A stretch of DNA of 64,000 nt from Methylocystis sp. IM3 (GTDB taxonomy: Bacteria; Pseudomonadota; Alphaproteobacteria; Rhizobiales; Beijerinckiaceae), in the NCBI RefSeq assembly GCF_038070105.1, contig NZ_JBBPBZ010000002.1, positions 3,454,501 through 3,518,500 of the forward strand. Direction: 5' to 3'. Shown here one piece after another: positions 45,301-54,494 of this stretch. Each line of letters opens with the position of its first letter. Within the stretch, counting starts at the first letter, position 1. A program made the position numbers and the translations under genes. The notes beneath the pieces are model-generated. The model made no database searches. It had not been told where the DNA came from and worked only from the letters and a program-made list of their open reading frames with translations.

Positions 45301-46521
45301 TCAGATCTTTTCGAGCAGAAGACCGGCGATGGTCAGTCCCGGCCCGAAACCGATCGCGACGATCTTCGTCCCCGCCGCGACGTCCGGGGAGTCGAGGATT
45401 TCCTTGAGAACGAGTGGAACAGTCGCCGAGGACATGTTGCCCTTTTCGAAGAAGACTTTCGCGCCGAGCGCGACCTGCTCGGGCCGCAGGCCGAGCTCGG
45501 CCCGGATGTGCTCGATCATTTGCGGGCCGCCGGGATGGATGGCGAAGACCAGACGATCTTTCTGCGCCTCGAAATCGAGACCGGCGGCAGTGAAGAGCCG
45601 GTCGACGAAAGACGCGACATTCTGCTTGATGACGACGGGCACGGTGATCGCCATGCTCATCTCGAAATGATGCGGCCCCGGAACCCAGCTTTCGCCATCG
45701 AGCGAGTCCGGCAGAAGTCTCTCGTCGAGGGCGAGAATCCGCAGGCCCGGAAGATCGCGCCGGCGCAAAAGCTCCTCGGGATAGACGCCATATTTGACGA
45801 AGCCATCCGCGAAGAGGCTCATCACCAATATGTCCTGCGGCGAGAGATCGACGAAGTGCCGGTGCAAGGACGGAACCTCGCTGTGAACGACGTCGACCTG
45901 CCGCAGGCGCGCGCCGACCTCGTCCCGCGCCGACGAGATGAATCCCTGCGCCATCCGGATGGCGGGGAACGCGCCGTAGCAGCCCATATGGTAGCTGTGC
46001 GTCACCCGCGTCTCGAACCAGCCTTTCTTCACGACGAGCTTCTGCGCCGGACTGGGCGCGAGATAGCCGGAACAGGTCACGTGAATGAGATCGTCGGGCG
46101 GCTGATCGGCGTCGCGATAGAAGCGATCGAAAACCTCTTCGACCACGATGCCGAAGTTCTCGTGCCGCAGAGCGATGTCCGCGCCTCTCGGCTCGGTCCT
46201 GTCCTTGAAGAGCTGCAAATAAGCTTGCGCAGGCTCGGCGATGTCGAATTCGCCGTTCTCGAAGCGAATGTCCTCCATGCGCGGGAAAAAGACGAGCTGG
46301 CGGCGCTTGACGTGCGATGGCGGGACGGAGAATTTTTCAAATCTCTCCCGCATTGTCTTGTAAATCTGGCGAAAGCCCTCTTTGTCGCCGACGCCGCCCG
46401 TGAACGCCTGAACTCTCGCGCCCGCATAGGCGGAGATCTCGATGGACAAGCGCTGCGGAGTTGGCTTCGCCATCTCGACAAAACTGAAATTACCAAGTGC
46501 GGCGTAGCGCCGGTTCGTCAT
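45301..46521 (-). CDS. Type III polyketide synthase
   Basis: A 406-residue thiolase-fold synthase. The catalytic Cys is in HSYHMGCYGAFPAI, the His in FAIHPGGP and the Asn in KGNMSSAT, the complete triad of chalcone/stilbene-type enzymes. VTCSGYLAPSPAQ and the C-terminal IGFGPGLTIAG are also typical. AGGAG precedes the ATG. Relatives in bacteria make alkylresorcinols or alkylpyrones from fatty acyl starters and malonyl-CoA, forming phenolic membrane lipids. The neighbouring methyltransferase gene upstream supports a methylated product. Starter and ring type cannot be read. Confidence 0.9.
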   Translation of the reverse strand: MTNRRYAALGNFSFVEMAKPTPQRLSIEISAYAGARVQAFTGGVGDKEGFRQIYKTMRERFEKFSVPPSHVKRRQLVFFPRMEDIRFENGEFDIAEPAQAYLQLFKDRTEPRGADIALRHENFGIVVEEVFDRFYRDADQPPDDLIHVTCSGYLAPSPAQKLVVKKGWFETRVTHSYHMGCYGAFPAIRMAQGFISSARDEVGARLRQVDVVHSEVPSLHRHFVDLSPQDILVMSLFADGFVKYGVYPEELLRRRDLPGLRILALDERLLPDSLDGESWVPGPHHFEMSMAITVPVVIKQNVASFVDRLFTAAGLDFEAQKDRLVFAIHPGGPQMIEHIRAELGLRPEQVALGAKVFFEKGNMSSATVPLVLKEILDSPDVAAGTKIVAIGFGPGLTIAGLLLEKI

Positions 46522-46668
46522 GAAGGGCTCCTGCCCCGCACCGTTTCGGATGGGCGCGATCCCGCCGCGTTTTGACGCTGCGGCGTTCTCGCAAGGGGCG
46601 TCGTTTCGAGAGTGGAAGCGCGAGAGAAACTCTTTCGCCTCTCGTTTAGCGCAGTGTCATCCGGCGCG

Positions 46669-47346
46669 TCACCAGATCTTCGGGATGAGCCGATCGGGCA
46701 CCTTCGCCTGATAATCGCAATAGCCAGGCAGATGTGCGCTGAGGAAGCGCTCCTCGGCCAGCAGCCTCCAGACGAGCGTCGACATCATCGCGGCGGAAAT
46801 CAGCAACGCCCACCAGGAGCCGAGCGCCAGGGGCACTCCTATGAGCATGATGAAGGCTCCCGCATACATCGGATGTCTGACATGCGCATAGGGTCCCGTT
46901 GCGACGACCTTCTGGTCGGGGGCGAGTTCGACGGTCGCGGAGGCGAAGGAGTTCTCGGAGAAGACCTTCAGGAAGATCATCCACCCCAGCGCGACCAGCG
47001 CGTCGCCGGCCAGTACGAGCGAGGCCGGCAAGGACGACCATGCCATCCGGTGATCCAGCGAACCAACCAGGACGAGGCCGATCGACCCGGCGAGAATGCA
47101 GAGCATGATGATCTTCTGACCCGTGTGTTGCTCGGCGAGCGGACCGATGCTCAGGCGTCTTTCCAACAGTCTCGGATCTTTCTCGGCGAGGTAAAGCGAC
47201 ACGAAGAGCGACGAGCTCACGAAGAGCGCCAGAAAGACCCATCCCTCCCAGTAATCGAAGGACGAGGCGGGGCCGAACAAAAGGGCGGCCATGATCCCCA
47301 GCATGAGGAAATGCGCGCGCCAGGCGCGAAAGATCAAATTGCTCAT
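46669..47346 (-). CDS. Isoprenylcysteine carboxyl methyltransferase-like membrane enzyme
   Basis: A 225-residue integral membrane protein with about five helices (for example LMLGIMAALLFGPASSF, WVFLALFVSSSLFVSLYL, SLVLAGDALVALGWMIFL). The SAM-binding end has VVATGPYAHVRHPMYAGAFIMLIG and AEERFLSAHLPGYCDYQAKV, both family hallmarks. The ATG at 47346 is the start of homology. Lying 147 nt upstream of the polyketide synthase on the same strand, it resembles the methyltransferase partners of phenolic-lipid synthases, so O-methylation of that product is a fair inference. Confidence 0.85.
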   Translation of the reverse strand: MSNLIFRAWRAHFLMLGIMAALLFGPASSFDYWEGWVFLALFVSSSLFVSLYLAEKDPRLLERRLSIGPLAEQHTGQKIIMLCILAGSIGLVLVGSLDHRMAWSSLPASLVLAGDALVALGWMIFLKVFSENSFASATVELAPDQKVVATGPYAHVRHPMYAGAFIMLIGVPLALGSWWALLISAAMMSTLVWRLLAEERFLSAHLPGYCDYQAKVPDRLIPKIW

Positions 47347-47528
47347 GTCGAAGGCCTTGGATTTCCCGAAGGGACCTTGAACTATCCTGATCGAAGCTAT
47401 CCGATTTGAGGCTTGTTTGAAACCCACCGCCAGGCGCAGCCCCGCGTCGGGGCGAATGCGCGGCCGGCCTTGCGCAAGAGCCGGCCGGGGCTCATCTTGG
47501 CGCAAGACTCCCGCTCTCTGGAGGCTCC

Positions 47529-48791
47529 TTGACTCGACGGTCCGGCAGCGCCGATCTGCCTCTGCACAACGGCCGCGTTCCCGCCTGGCTCGCGCGCCGG
47601 ATGGCCAGCCTCGGCGCAGTCGTCGCCGAGGCGATCATCCATCATTACGGGCGTGACGAATTCCTGCGCCGTCTCGCGCATCCCTTCTGGTTCCAGTCTT
47701 TCGGCGCCGTCATGGGGATGGACTGGCATTCTTCCGGGATCACCACGAGCGTCATCGGCGCGCTCAAGCGCGGCCTCGAGCCGCTCTCCCGCGAACTCGG
47801 CGTGCATGTCTGCGGCGGGCGCGGGCGCCATTCGCGCCAGACGCCGCAGGAGCTCGCCGCCATCGGCGCACGCGTCGGATTCGACGGCGCGGCGCTGGCG
47901 CAGGCGAGCCGCCTCGTCGCCAAGGTCGACAGCGCCGCCGTGCAGGATGGTTTCGACCTTTACCTTCACGGCTTCATCGTGACGGACGACGGGCGGTGGG
48001 TCGTCGTGCAACAGGGGATGAACGGCGACGCAGGGCTCGCCCGCCGCTACCACTGGCTGTCGGAAGGGCTCAAAGATTTCGTCGAAGCGCCCCATGCCGC
48101 CATCGAGGGCGAAAATCGGGGGGAGATCGTCAATCTGACCGACAGGCGGGCGGAGGCGTCGCGGCGCCGCCAGCTCGATCTCCTGCGCGACCTCGGGCCC
48201 GACGGCGTCGCCCGCGAGGCCGCCGCGCTCATGGGGAAGGCGCCGCCGGCGCCGGCGCAGCCGCTCCTTCCCCATCTGATCATGCCCGCGCATCACGACG
48301 TGCGCCCCAGGGACGTGATGCTGCGCCGGCTGCACGGCGCGCTGGCCGCGGCGGCGGACCGGGGACCGGAGGATTTCGCCGATCTGCTGCTCTCGCCCGG
48401 CGTCGGCCCCCGCACCGTCCTCTCCCTGGCGATGGTGGCCGAGGTCGTGCACGGCGCTCCCTGCCGCTTCGCCGATCCGGCGCGATTCTCGCTCGCGCAT
48501 GGCGGCAAGGACCGGCGCCCCTTCCCCGTGCCGCTCGCCGTCTATGACAAGACCATCGAGGTGATGAAAAGCGCCGTCGCGCGGGCGAAGCTCGGTAACG
48601 ACGACAGGCTCGCCGCCCTGCGCCGGCTCGACCGGCAGGCGCGGCTGCTGGAGCAAAGCGCGACAGGACCCTCGCTGCCGGCTTTCATCGACGGCGAAAT
48701 CGCGCGCTCCCCCGACTACGCCGGCCGCAGCGTCTTCGGCTGGGAGGGGGAGACCCCGCAGCCAGAGCCTGCGGCCCGGAACGCTCGATGA
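47529..48791 (+). CDS. DUF763 protein
   Basis: A 420-residue protein with the DUF763 pattern: SADLPLHNGRVPAWLARRM at the start, HPFWFQSFGAVMGMDWHSSGITTSVIGALKRGL, then CGGRGRHSRQTP and HGFIVTDDGRWVVVQQGMN. The family is common in archaea and scattered in bacteria with no proven function; some members lie near DNA-repair genes. The TTG start follows GGAGG at 5-6 nt; an ATG at 47601 would remove the conserved N-terminus. It is transcribed away from the ICMT-like gene. Confidence 0.82.
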   Translation: MTRRSGSADLPLHNGRVPAWLARRMASLGAVVAEAIIHHYGRDEFLRRLAHPFWFQSFGAVMGMDWHSSGITTSVIGALKRGLEPLSRELGVHVCGGRGRHSRQTPQELAAIGARVGFDGAALAQASRLVAKVDSAAVQDGFDLYLHGFIVTDDGRWVVVQQGMNGDAGLARRYHWLSEGLKDFVEAPHAAIEGENRGEIVNLTDRRAEASRRRQLDLLRDLGPDGVAREAAALMGKAPPAPAQPLLPHLIMPAHHDVRPRDVMLRRLHGALAAAADRGPEDFADLLLSPGVGPRTVLSLAMVAEVVHGAPCRFADPARFSLAHGGKDRRPFPVPLAVYDKTIEVMKSAVARAKLGNDDRLAALRRLDRQARLLEQSATGPSLPAFIDGEIARSPDYAGRSVFGWEGETPQPEPAARNAR

Positions 48792-48880
48792 CGGGAGGCG
48801 CCGTTTCCAATCTTCCGGCGACGGTCGCTCTGCGTTAAATTGCGCCCCTCCCCTTCTTCGAGAGAAGCTGTCGCAAGCGC

Positions 48881-49768
48881 ATGAATTTTCCGATCCGTTA
48901 TGTCGAGCCCGTTTATCGGCCGCCCAGCGAAGCAGACTCGCTGATCCTGCCCGTGACGGACGGCTGCTCCTGGAACAAATGCACTTTCTGCGAGATGTAT
49001 TCGCAGAAACGCTTCCGCCCGCGCAGCGAAGAGGAGACCCTGGAGAGCCTCCGCCGCTACGGCGAACGGTTCGGCGACGGCGTGAAGCGCGTCTTTCTGG
49101 CCGACGGCGACGCTTTGTCGCTCTCGACGCGCCGGCTCGCGACCGTGCTGGAAGCGATCCGCCGGGAGCTGCCGGGCGTCCGGCGCGTGTCGAGCTATTG
49201 CCTGCCGCGCAATCTTAGAAAGAAATCCGTCGCCGAGCTCGAAGACCTCAAGGCGCTGGGCCTCTCGCTCGTCTATGTGGGGGCGGAGTCCGGCGACGAC
49301 GAAGTTCTGGCGCGCGTCGAAAAGGGCGAAACGTTCGAAACGGCGCGCGAGTCGCTCGACAAGCTGCGTGAGGCCGGGATCAAACGCTCGGTCATGATCC
49401 TCAACGGGCTCGGCGGCAAGGCGCTCTCACGGCAGCATGCGCTGAACTCAGCGGCGCTGATGAATGCGACGCAGCCGGAGTTTCTCGCCACTCTCGTGAT
49501 CAGCTTTCCGCTGGGCGAGGCGCGCTTCCGGGCGAACTTTCCGGACTGGGAGCCGTTGAGCGTCACGGAGCTGATGCAGGAGATGGAAATTTTTCTCTCC
49601 GCGCTGGAGCTGAAACGCACGGTCTTTCGCAGCGATCACGCGTCGAACTGGCTCATCCTGAAAGGAACCCTCGGCGCGGACAAGGCGCGTCTGCTGGATG
49701 AGCTGCGCTTCGCGATCGCCGCGCCGGAGCGCGCGCCGCTGCGCCCCGCCTGGGCGCGCGGGCTCTGA
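48881..49768 (+). CDS. Radical SAM protein
   Basis: A 295-residue radical SAM enzyme. The cluster Cys are at 29, 34 and 37 in DGCSWNKCTFCEMY, a C-x4-C-x2-C spacing rather than the usual C-x3-C-x2-C; this GCSxNxCxFC variant occurs in a known subgroup. VKRVFLADGDALSLS and LSLVYVGAESGDDEVL continue the barrel, and an EKGETFE turn follows. There is no extra Cys cluster or auxiliary domain, so the reaction is unknown. A weak GAGAAG is 18 nt upstream. It precedes the Old Yellow Enzyme gene by 37 nt. Confidence 0.87.
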   Translation: MNFPIRYVEPVYRPPSEADSLILPVTDGCSWNKCTFCEMYSQKRFRPRSEEETLESLRRYGERFGDGVKRVFLADGDALSLSTRRLATVLEAIRRELPGVRRVSSYCLPRNLRKKSVAELEDLKALGLSLVYVGAESGDDEVLARVEKGETFETARESLDKLREAGIKRSVMILNGLGGKALSRQHALNSAALMNATQPEFLATLVISFPLGEARFRANFPDWEPLSVTELMQEMEIFLSALELKRTVFRSDHASNWLILKGTLGADKARLLDELRFAIAAPERAPLRPAWARGL

Positions 49769-49805
49769 TATCCGACTCATCTCTGTCCCTCCCCGGAACC
49801 CCTCC

Positions 49806-50864
49806 ATGCCCACGCTCTTCGACCCTCTCAGGCTCGGCGATCTCGAATTGCCCAATCGCATCGTCATGGCGCCGCTGACGCGGTGCCGCGCCGTCGACGG
49901 CCGCGCGCCAAATGCGTTGATGCGGGATTATTACGTGCAGCGCGCCTCCGCCGGCCTCATTCTCTCCGAAGCGACTTCGGTGACGCCGATGGGCGTGGGC
50001 TATCCGGGTACGCCCGGCGTCTGGTCGCAGGCGCAGATCGACGGCTGGCGGGAGATCACGCGCGCCGTCCACGAGGCAGGCGGGCTGATCATGCTGCAAT
50101 TGTGGCATGTCGGGCGTATCTCGCACCCGGTCTATCTCGACGGGGCCAAACCCGTCGCGCCGAGCGCGATCGCCGCGCAGGGGCATGTCAGCCTGTTGCG
50201 GCCGCTCGAGCCCTATCCGGAGCCGCGCGAACTCGCCATCGACGAAATCCCCGGCGTCATCGAGGCCTATCGCAGGGGCGCGGAAAACGCGAGAGCGGCC
50301 GGTTTCGACGGCGTGGAGATCCATGGGGCGAACGGCTATCTGCTCGACCAGTTCTTGCAGGACGGCGCCAACAAGCGAACCGACCGTTATGGCGGTTCGA
50401 TCGAGAACCGGGCGCGACTCATGCTGGAGGTGACGGACGCCGTCGTGGAGGTGTGGGGGCGCGGCCGCGTCGGCATGCATCTCGCCCCGCGCGGCGACGC
50501 CCAGTCGATGGGCGACAGCGACCCGAAGGCGACGTTCGGTTATGTCGCCCGCGAGCTCGGGAGACGCGGCATCGCCTTCATCTGCGCCAGGGAGCATCAG
50601 GGGCCGGATGCGCTCGCGCCTTATCTCAGAAAGGAATTCGGCGGTCCCTTCATCGCCAATGAGGGCTTCACGCGCGAGAGCGCCGAAGCGGCGATCGCGT
50701 CGGGCGAGGCCGACGCGGTGGCGTTCGGCAAATTGTTCATCGCCAATCCGGACCTGCCCGAACGTTTCCGCCGTCACGCGCCGTTGAACGCGCCCCGGCC
50801 CGAAACCTTCTACGCGCATGGGCCGGAAGGCTATGTCGACTATCCGGCGCTCGGCGGCGCCTGA
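49806..50864 (+). CDS. nemA: Old Yellow Enzyme family alkene reductase
   Basis: A 352-residue FMN barrel enzyme. LGDLELPNRIVMAPLTRCRA starts the protein, HEAGGLIMLQLWHVGRISH and GVEIHGANGYLLDQFLQD carry the active-site and substrate His/Asn pair, and DRYGGSIENRARLMLEV follows. FGKLFIANPDLPERFR is the C-terminal phosphate region. It reduces activated C=C bonds, nitro-esters or N-ethylmaleimide with NADPH. The ATG at 49806 coincides with the start of homology. Symbol by family similarity. Confidence 0.88.
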   Translation: MPTLFDPLRLGDLELPNRIVMAPLTRCRAVDGRAPNALMRDYYVQRASAGLILSEATSVTPMGVGYPGTPGVWSQAQIDGWREITRAVHEAGGLIMLQLWHVGRISHPVYLDGAKPVAPSAIAAQGHVSLLRPLEPYPEPRELAIDEIPGVIEAYRRGAENARAAGFDGVEIHGANGYLLDQFLQDGANKRTDRYGGSIENRARLMLEVTDAVVEVWGRGRVGMHLAPRGDAQSMGDSDPKATFGYVARELGRRGIAFICAREHQGPDALAPYLRKEFGGPFIANEGFTRESAEAAIASGEADAVAFGKLFIANPDLPERFRRHAPLNAPRPETFYAHGPEGYVDYPALGGA

Positions 50865-50872
50865 GCTTCAGT

Positions 50873-51142
50873 CTACGCCGTAGAGGCGGGCCCGCCCTGC
50901 GCCGCCTCGAAGACGACGAGCTCGGCCGCGGAATAGGTCCGCGGCGTCGCGCAATTGGGGCAGACGGCCTCGAAGGCCGCAGTTCCGGACAGAGCGACCT
51001 CGCCGTCGCCCGTCGGCTCGTCCATGATGGCGAAATGCTCGCCGCATGCGCCGCAGCGAAACCCGATGTACCAGCCGCCCGGCCTCAGGGCCTGCTTGGA
51101 CTCGACGGGAAAATGTCCTGCAAAAGAGATCGTTCTGTCCAT
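50873..51142 (-). CDS. Small zinc-ribbon-like protein
   Basis: An 89-residue protein. Two Cys pairs, CGAC near residue 31 and CPNC near residue 64, could form a zinc ribbon; the segment between is acidic. AGGAG lies 10 nt before the ATG. No characterised family is evident. It converges on the Old Yellow Enzyme gene with an 8-nt gap. Confidence 0.65.
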   Translation of the reverse strand: MDRTISFAGHFPVESKQALRPGGWYIGFRCGACGEHFAIMDEPTGDGEVALSGTAAFEAVCPNCATPRTYSAAELVVFEAAQGGPASTA

Positions 51143-51272
51143 CGTCGGAGCTCCTCGGAGGCGGCGGCCAAACGGGCGCGAATGTGAAGCGCGCCTGCTT
51201 TCATATGGATACGCCCCGATCGCTCTCCCATGCGGGGAAGCGGATGACGCGGGCGGGAAAGATTTTCTACAG

Positions 51273-51297
51273 GGAACTACTTAGAATCTGATCAGTT
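51273..51297 (+). promoter_or_regulatory. Weak EcfG-like promoter
   Basis: GGAAC, 16 bases, then AGTT, 32 bases before the start at 51329. The usual EcfG pattern is GGAAC-N16/17-CGTT, so one base of the -10 element differs. Suggestive only. Confidence 0.35.
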
Positions 51298-51328
51298 AAA
51301 AGGATGAGCTTTTGCAGGGGAGGGGCGA

Positions 51329-51631
51329 ATGCCGATGACCCGACCAGAGCCCATGGCGCTCGAAGAAGCGCGGGCCACGTTGTCTGTTCTCCAGGAGCTC
51401 GGCAGCTCGCTTCGCCTTTCCTTCGAGGCGGCGACGCGGGAGTCGCTGCCGGAAGAGATGGGATTGCTGCTGCTGAGGCTGGCCTTGGCCGAAGTTCTCA
51501 AACGCGCCGCCGAGGAAGAGGCGTGCGAGGCCGGACCGGAGTGCGCCGCCGAAGAATGGGTCGTCGGACTGAGACGCTGGGCGTCCGCGGTTTCGTCGCG
51601 CGCATCCGTCGACGCTCCCCGGTCGGCCTGA
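51329..51631 (+). CDS. Small hypothetical protein
   Basis: A 100-residue, acidic, mainly helical protein (LEEARATLSVLQELGSSL, LLLLRLALAEVLKRAAEEEA) with two Cys late in the sequence. It has no recognisable family. GGGAGGGG precedes the ATG at 7-8 nt and a weak EcfG-like promoter lies upstream, hinting at stress expression. Confidence 0.5.
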   Translation: MPMTRPEPMALEEARATLSVLQELGSSLRLSFEAATRESLPEEMGLLLLRLALAEVLKRAAEEEACEAGPECAAEEWVVGLRRWASAVSSRASVDAPRSA

Positions 51632-51748
51632 CGGCGGGGAACGACCTTGAACCAGAACGGACCGTCGACTCCTCGCCTTTCAGCTGGGCTTGTCCAACAA
51701 CGGCGCCTCGCTAGCTAAGAGCGCGGGGCGCGAGGCGGAGTGTCAACG

Positions 51749-52423
51749 ATGTCTGTCACGAGAGAGGCCATAACGGCAGAAAATGCAGCGGCGTACGGTG
51801 GGCTTATCGATGCGATCGGGGGCGTCGCGACTGTTGTTCTCGCCATTTGCGGGCTCGTCAATCTGTCGCCGCCCATCCTGAGCGCGGTCGCCACCATCGT
51901 GTTTGGCGTCGCGCTTTTGATTCAGGGAGGCGCGATGGTTTCCGAATATGCTCAGGTCAGTTTCCCCGCGGATGTGGACGGCGCCGCCATCGACTCCTTC
52001 GGCGGCAATAGCCTCGTCGCGGTTTTCCTGGTCGGCGCCGCGGGAATCGTCCTCGGGGTGCTTTCGCTCCTCGGCGTGCAGGCCGCAACGCTGATGCCGA
52101 TCTCGGTGATCGCGTTCGGAACGGCGCTGCTCCTGAGCAGCAACGCAGTGTGGCGGCTTTATGTGCTTCGCCGCGCATCGCGCCTGCAACCGCTGTCCGC
52201 CACCCAGGGCGGCGGCGAGATCATTGCAAGCGAAATGGCGTCGGGGTCCGCCGGACTTCAGGCAGTGGCGGGTCTCACCGCGATCGTGCTGGGCATCATC
52301 GCCCTTGCGGGCTCGACGAACGATCTCACGATCAATCTCGTGGCTTTGCTGGTCCTCGGCGCGACTCTCATCCTGACCGGAAGCACGCTCAGCGCGACGG
52401 TCATCGGCTTCATGCGCCGGTGA
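51749..52423 (+). CDS. Multi-helix membrane protein
   Basis: A 224-residue protein with five or six membrane helices arranged as a repeat: GLIDAIGGVATVVLAICGLV, LSAVATIVFGVALLIQGGAM, LVAVFLVGAAGIVLGVLSLLGV, LMPISVIAFGTALLLSS, then GLQAVAGLTAIVLGIIALAG and LVALLVLGATLILTGS. The halves (35-150 and 160-224) look alike, suggesting an internal duplication. No family is recognised. The ATG at 51749 has GGCGGAG 9 nt upstream; a GTG at 51740 is an alternative. A strong terminator follows. Confidence 0.75.
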   Translation: MSVTREAITAENAAAYGGLIDAIGGVATVVLAICGLVNLSPPILSAVATIVFGVALLIQGGAMVSEYAQVSFPADVDGAAIDSFGGNSLVAVFLVGAAGIVLGVLSLLGVQAATLMPISVIAFGTALLLSSNAVWRLYVLRRASRLQPLSATQGGGEIIASEMASGSAGLQAVAGLTAIVLGIIALAGSTNDLTINLVALLVLGATLILTGSTLSATVIGFMRR

Positions 52424-52446
52424 GCCCCGCGCGCCGCAGTTTCTCG

Positions 52447-52479
52447 GGGCCGCCCGGAAGGGCGGCCCGCTTTGTTTTT
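52447..52479 (+). terminator. Strong Rho-independent terminator
   Basis: GGGCCGCCC, loop GGAA, GGGCGGCCC, then GC and TTTGTTTTT. It starts 23 bases after the stop of the multi-helix membrane gene, and the T-run reaches the first base of the convergent SGNH gene's stop codon. It is the clearest intrinsic terminator in the window. Confidence 0.92.
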
Positions 52480-53726
52480 CAGTTGCGATGCAGGCGGTCC
52501 AGCGTAGCGTTCAGAACCGGCCTGAGCAGATCGGCGAATTTCTCCGCGCCTTTTGGCGTGGGATGGATGGAGTCGAAGAAATAGGAGCCGCCTTCCGGTC
52601 CGTCGGCGACGGGCTCCATGGCGGCGGCAAGATCGAAGGTCTCCGCGCCGGCAAGACGCGCGGCGTCTAGGTAAAGCCGGGCGCGCTCGCGTTGCGAGGC
52701 GGCGGCGTCGTCGAGATTGATGGCGCGAACACCCTCCCCCGTCTTGCAGGTGAGAAAGACGCGCAGGTCGCTCCCGTAGAAACTCTCGCTCGGGGCGGCG
52801 AAGGCGGCGGGCTCGCTGACAACCAGCAGATCGGCGCCCAAAAGCTGCTTCACGTCCTGGCGAAACTTCGGAAATATCTCCTTCCACTCGCCGTATATGT
52901 CAGCGGAGACACGGTCGGGCGCGTCGTCGCCGTTGCAGTTTCCGATGGGCGCGCGCGGCAGAAGCTGCGTGCCCTTCTGACTGAGGCGAAGGCCGTCGAC
53001 GACGATCGAGTGCGGTTTCGTCCCATCCGCGCCCGGCGTCGCCGCCTGGGAGAGTTTTGCGACGCGCATGAGATGACGCACCCAGGCCACGGTCCGCAGA
53101 GACGTCGTCTCCGGCCTGATCGCCTGCTCGAATTCCCGCTTGAAGATTTCGACTGAGCCCGGCGGAAACTGGGCCGGATCGTAATGAAAGCCGATTTCCG
53201 ACAATCGCCGCGACCAGCTCGCGTCATTGTGATTTGTCGCGAGAACCACGAGATCGAACCGGTCGCCGCGCTCCGCGAGATATTTTACCGTCGCGATGTG
53301 GGAGAGCACGCCGGCCTGCGACATGGAGGCGTTGTAAGTCGCGATTTTTCCGGCCTCGTTCAGCCGCGCAGGCCATCTCTGTTCGGGAGAAAGGAAAATC
53401 CCTTCCGTGACGCTGCCGCCGAGGAAAAGAACCTTGTACTTTGCGCCCTCTGGCGGATCCGGGGGAATGAAACGGCTCGGCCCGATGCGGAAATCGACCT
53501 TGCTCGCGCCCTCGTACAAGCCTCTGATGTCGAAGACGGCCGTATAGCCCGCCGGAAACAGCCGGGGCGCGCCGGGACTGCGCTGGGTCGTCGCAATATA
53601 TTCGGCGACGCTGCCCTCGCTGCCCGGAACCGGCGGCATGACGAAACGAAATATCGCCTCTGCGAGCGCGAGGCCGACAACCGTCGACAATAGGACGGCA
53701 AGAACCGCCATGATCCCGTTTTTCAT
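52479..53726 (-). CDS. Membrane-anchored SGNH/GDSL hydrolase-like protein
   Basis: A 415-residue protein. Residues 5-25 (IMAVLAVLLSTVVGLALAEAI) are an N-terminal anchor. YKVLFLGGSVTEGIFL holds the Ser block, YNASMSQAGVLSHIATVKYL the Gly block, VVLATNHNDASW the Asn block and FFDSIHPTPKGAEKFADLL the Asp/His block. The long insertion at 210-320 is unlike small GDSL enzymes. It probably acts on a surface glycan or lipid in the periplasm. The ATG at 53726 coincides with the signal; upstream sequence is Arg-rich. Confidence 0.78.
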   Translation of the reverse strand: MKNGIMAVLAVLLSTVVGLALAEAIFRFVMPPVPGSEGSVAEYIATTQRSPGAPRLFPAGYTAVFDIRGLYEGASKVDFRIGPSRFIPPDPPEGAKYKVLFLGGSVTEGIFLSPEQRWPARLNEAGKIATYNASMSQAGVLSHIATVKYLAERGDRFDLVVLATNHNDASWSRRLSEIGFHYDPAQFPPGSVEIFKREFEQAIRPETTSLRTVAWVRHLMRVAKLSQAATPGADGTKPHSIVVDGLRLSQKGTQLLPRAPIGNCNGDDAPDRVSADIYGEWKEIFPKFRQDVKQLLGADLLVVSEPAAFAAPSESFYGSDLRVFLTCKTGEGVRAINLDDAAASQRERARLYLDAARLAGAETFDLAAAMEPVADGPEGGSYFFDSIHPTPKGAEKFADLLRPVLNATLDRLHRN

Positions 53727-53925
53727 CGGTTTTTCTTCAAATCTTTGAGAGGAGGACTCCCGGCCGTCAAGCCGACGGCGAGAGCCTTGCCGGAATTTAC
53801 CCATGCCTCCCGCGATTGCAAGCAAGGCGGGACTGGCGCCGGGAGCCCTGCCTGAAGCCTTGCCGGCTCCGCCTCTTTCGCCCTATGCTTTGCCCTAGCT
53901 ATTTCTTCAACGCAGAGAGGACTTT

Positions 53926-54468
53926 ATGCCGCATGATCTCGAGGCTCTGTGGGATGAGCACTGCCGATACGAGTTCGAGACCCGCGACGTGGACGCCACG
54001 ATGGCGACCATGGTCGAAGCTCCTTACGTCAATCATATCCCCACAATGGCGGGCGGCGTCGGCCATGACGAACTGAAGCGCTTCTACAAATATCATTTCA
54101 TCGGCGCCAATCCGCCCGATACGACGCTCGCCACCGTCAGCCGCACCGTCGGCGCCGACAGCGTGGTCGACGAGATGCTGTTCAGCTTCACCCACACGCA
54201 TGAAATAGACTGGATGCTGCCCGGCGTGGCGCCGACCGGCCGAAGGGTCGAGATCCCCCTCGTGGCCATTGCGCAGTTTCGCGACGGCAAGCTGGCCCAT
54301 GAACATATCTACTGGGATCAGGCGTCCGTGCTCGTGCAGATCGGCCTGCTCGATCCCGGCGGCCTCCCTGTCGCCGGCGTTGCGCAGGCGCGCAAGCTCA
54401 TGGACAAGACCCTGCCCAGCAACGAAATGATGCCGAACTGGGCCAAGAGCGCCGACAAGCCGCTATGA
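53926..54468 (+). CDS. SnoaL-like / NTF2-fold protein
   Basis: A 180-residue protein of the NTF2-like superfamily. Blocks APYVNHIPTMAGGVGHDELKRFYKYHF, DSVVDEMLFSFTHTHEID and EIPLVAIAQFRDGKLAHEHIYWDQASVL match ester-cyclase or SnoaL-like proteins. These bind or isomerise hydrophobic small molecules; the substrate is not known. GAGAGGAC lies about 5 nt upstream of the ATG. It is monocistronic, converging on the GYF_2 gene. Confidence 0.8.
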   Translation: MPHDLEALWDEHCRYEFETRDVDATMATMVEAPYVNHIPTMAGGVGHDELKRFYKYHFIGANPPDTTLATVSRTVGADSVVDEMLFSFTHTHEIDWMLPGVAPTGRRVEIPLVAIAQFRDGKLAHEHIYWDQASVLVQIGLLDPGGLPVAGVAQARKLMDKTLPSNEMMPNWAKSADKPL

Positions 54469-54494
54469 CCGCCGCGCCGCGCGGCGTCGCGCCC

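Noticed and set aside
45244..46575. A 443-codon open frame antisense to the type III polyketide synthase
   Set aside because: The polyketide synthase has a full catalytic triad; the antisense product has no recognisable domain.
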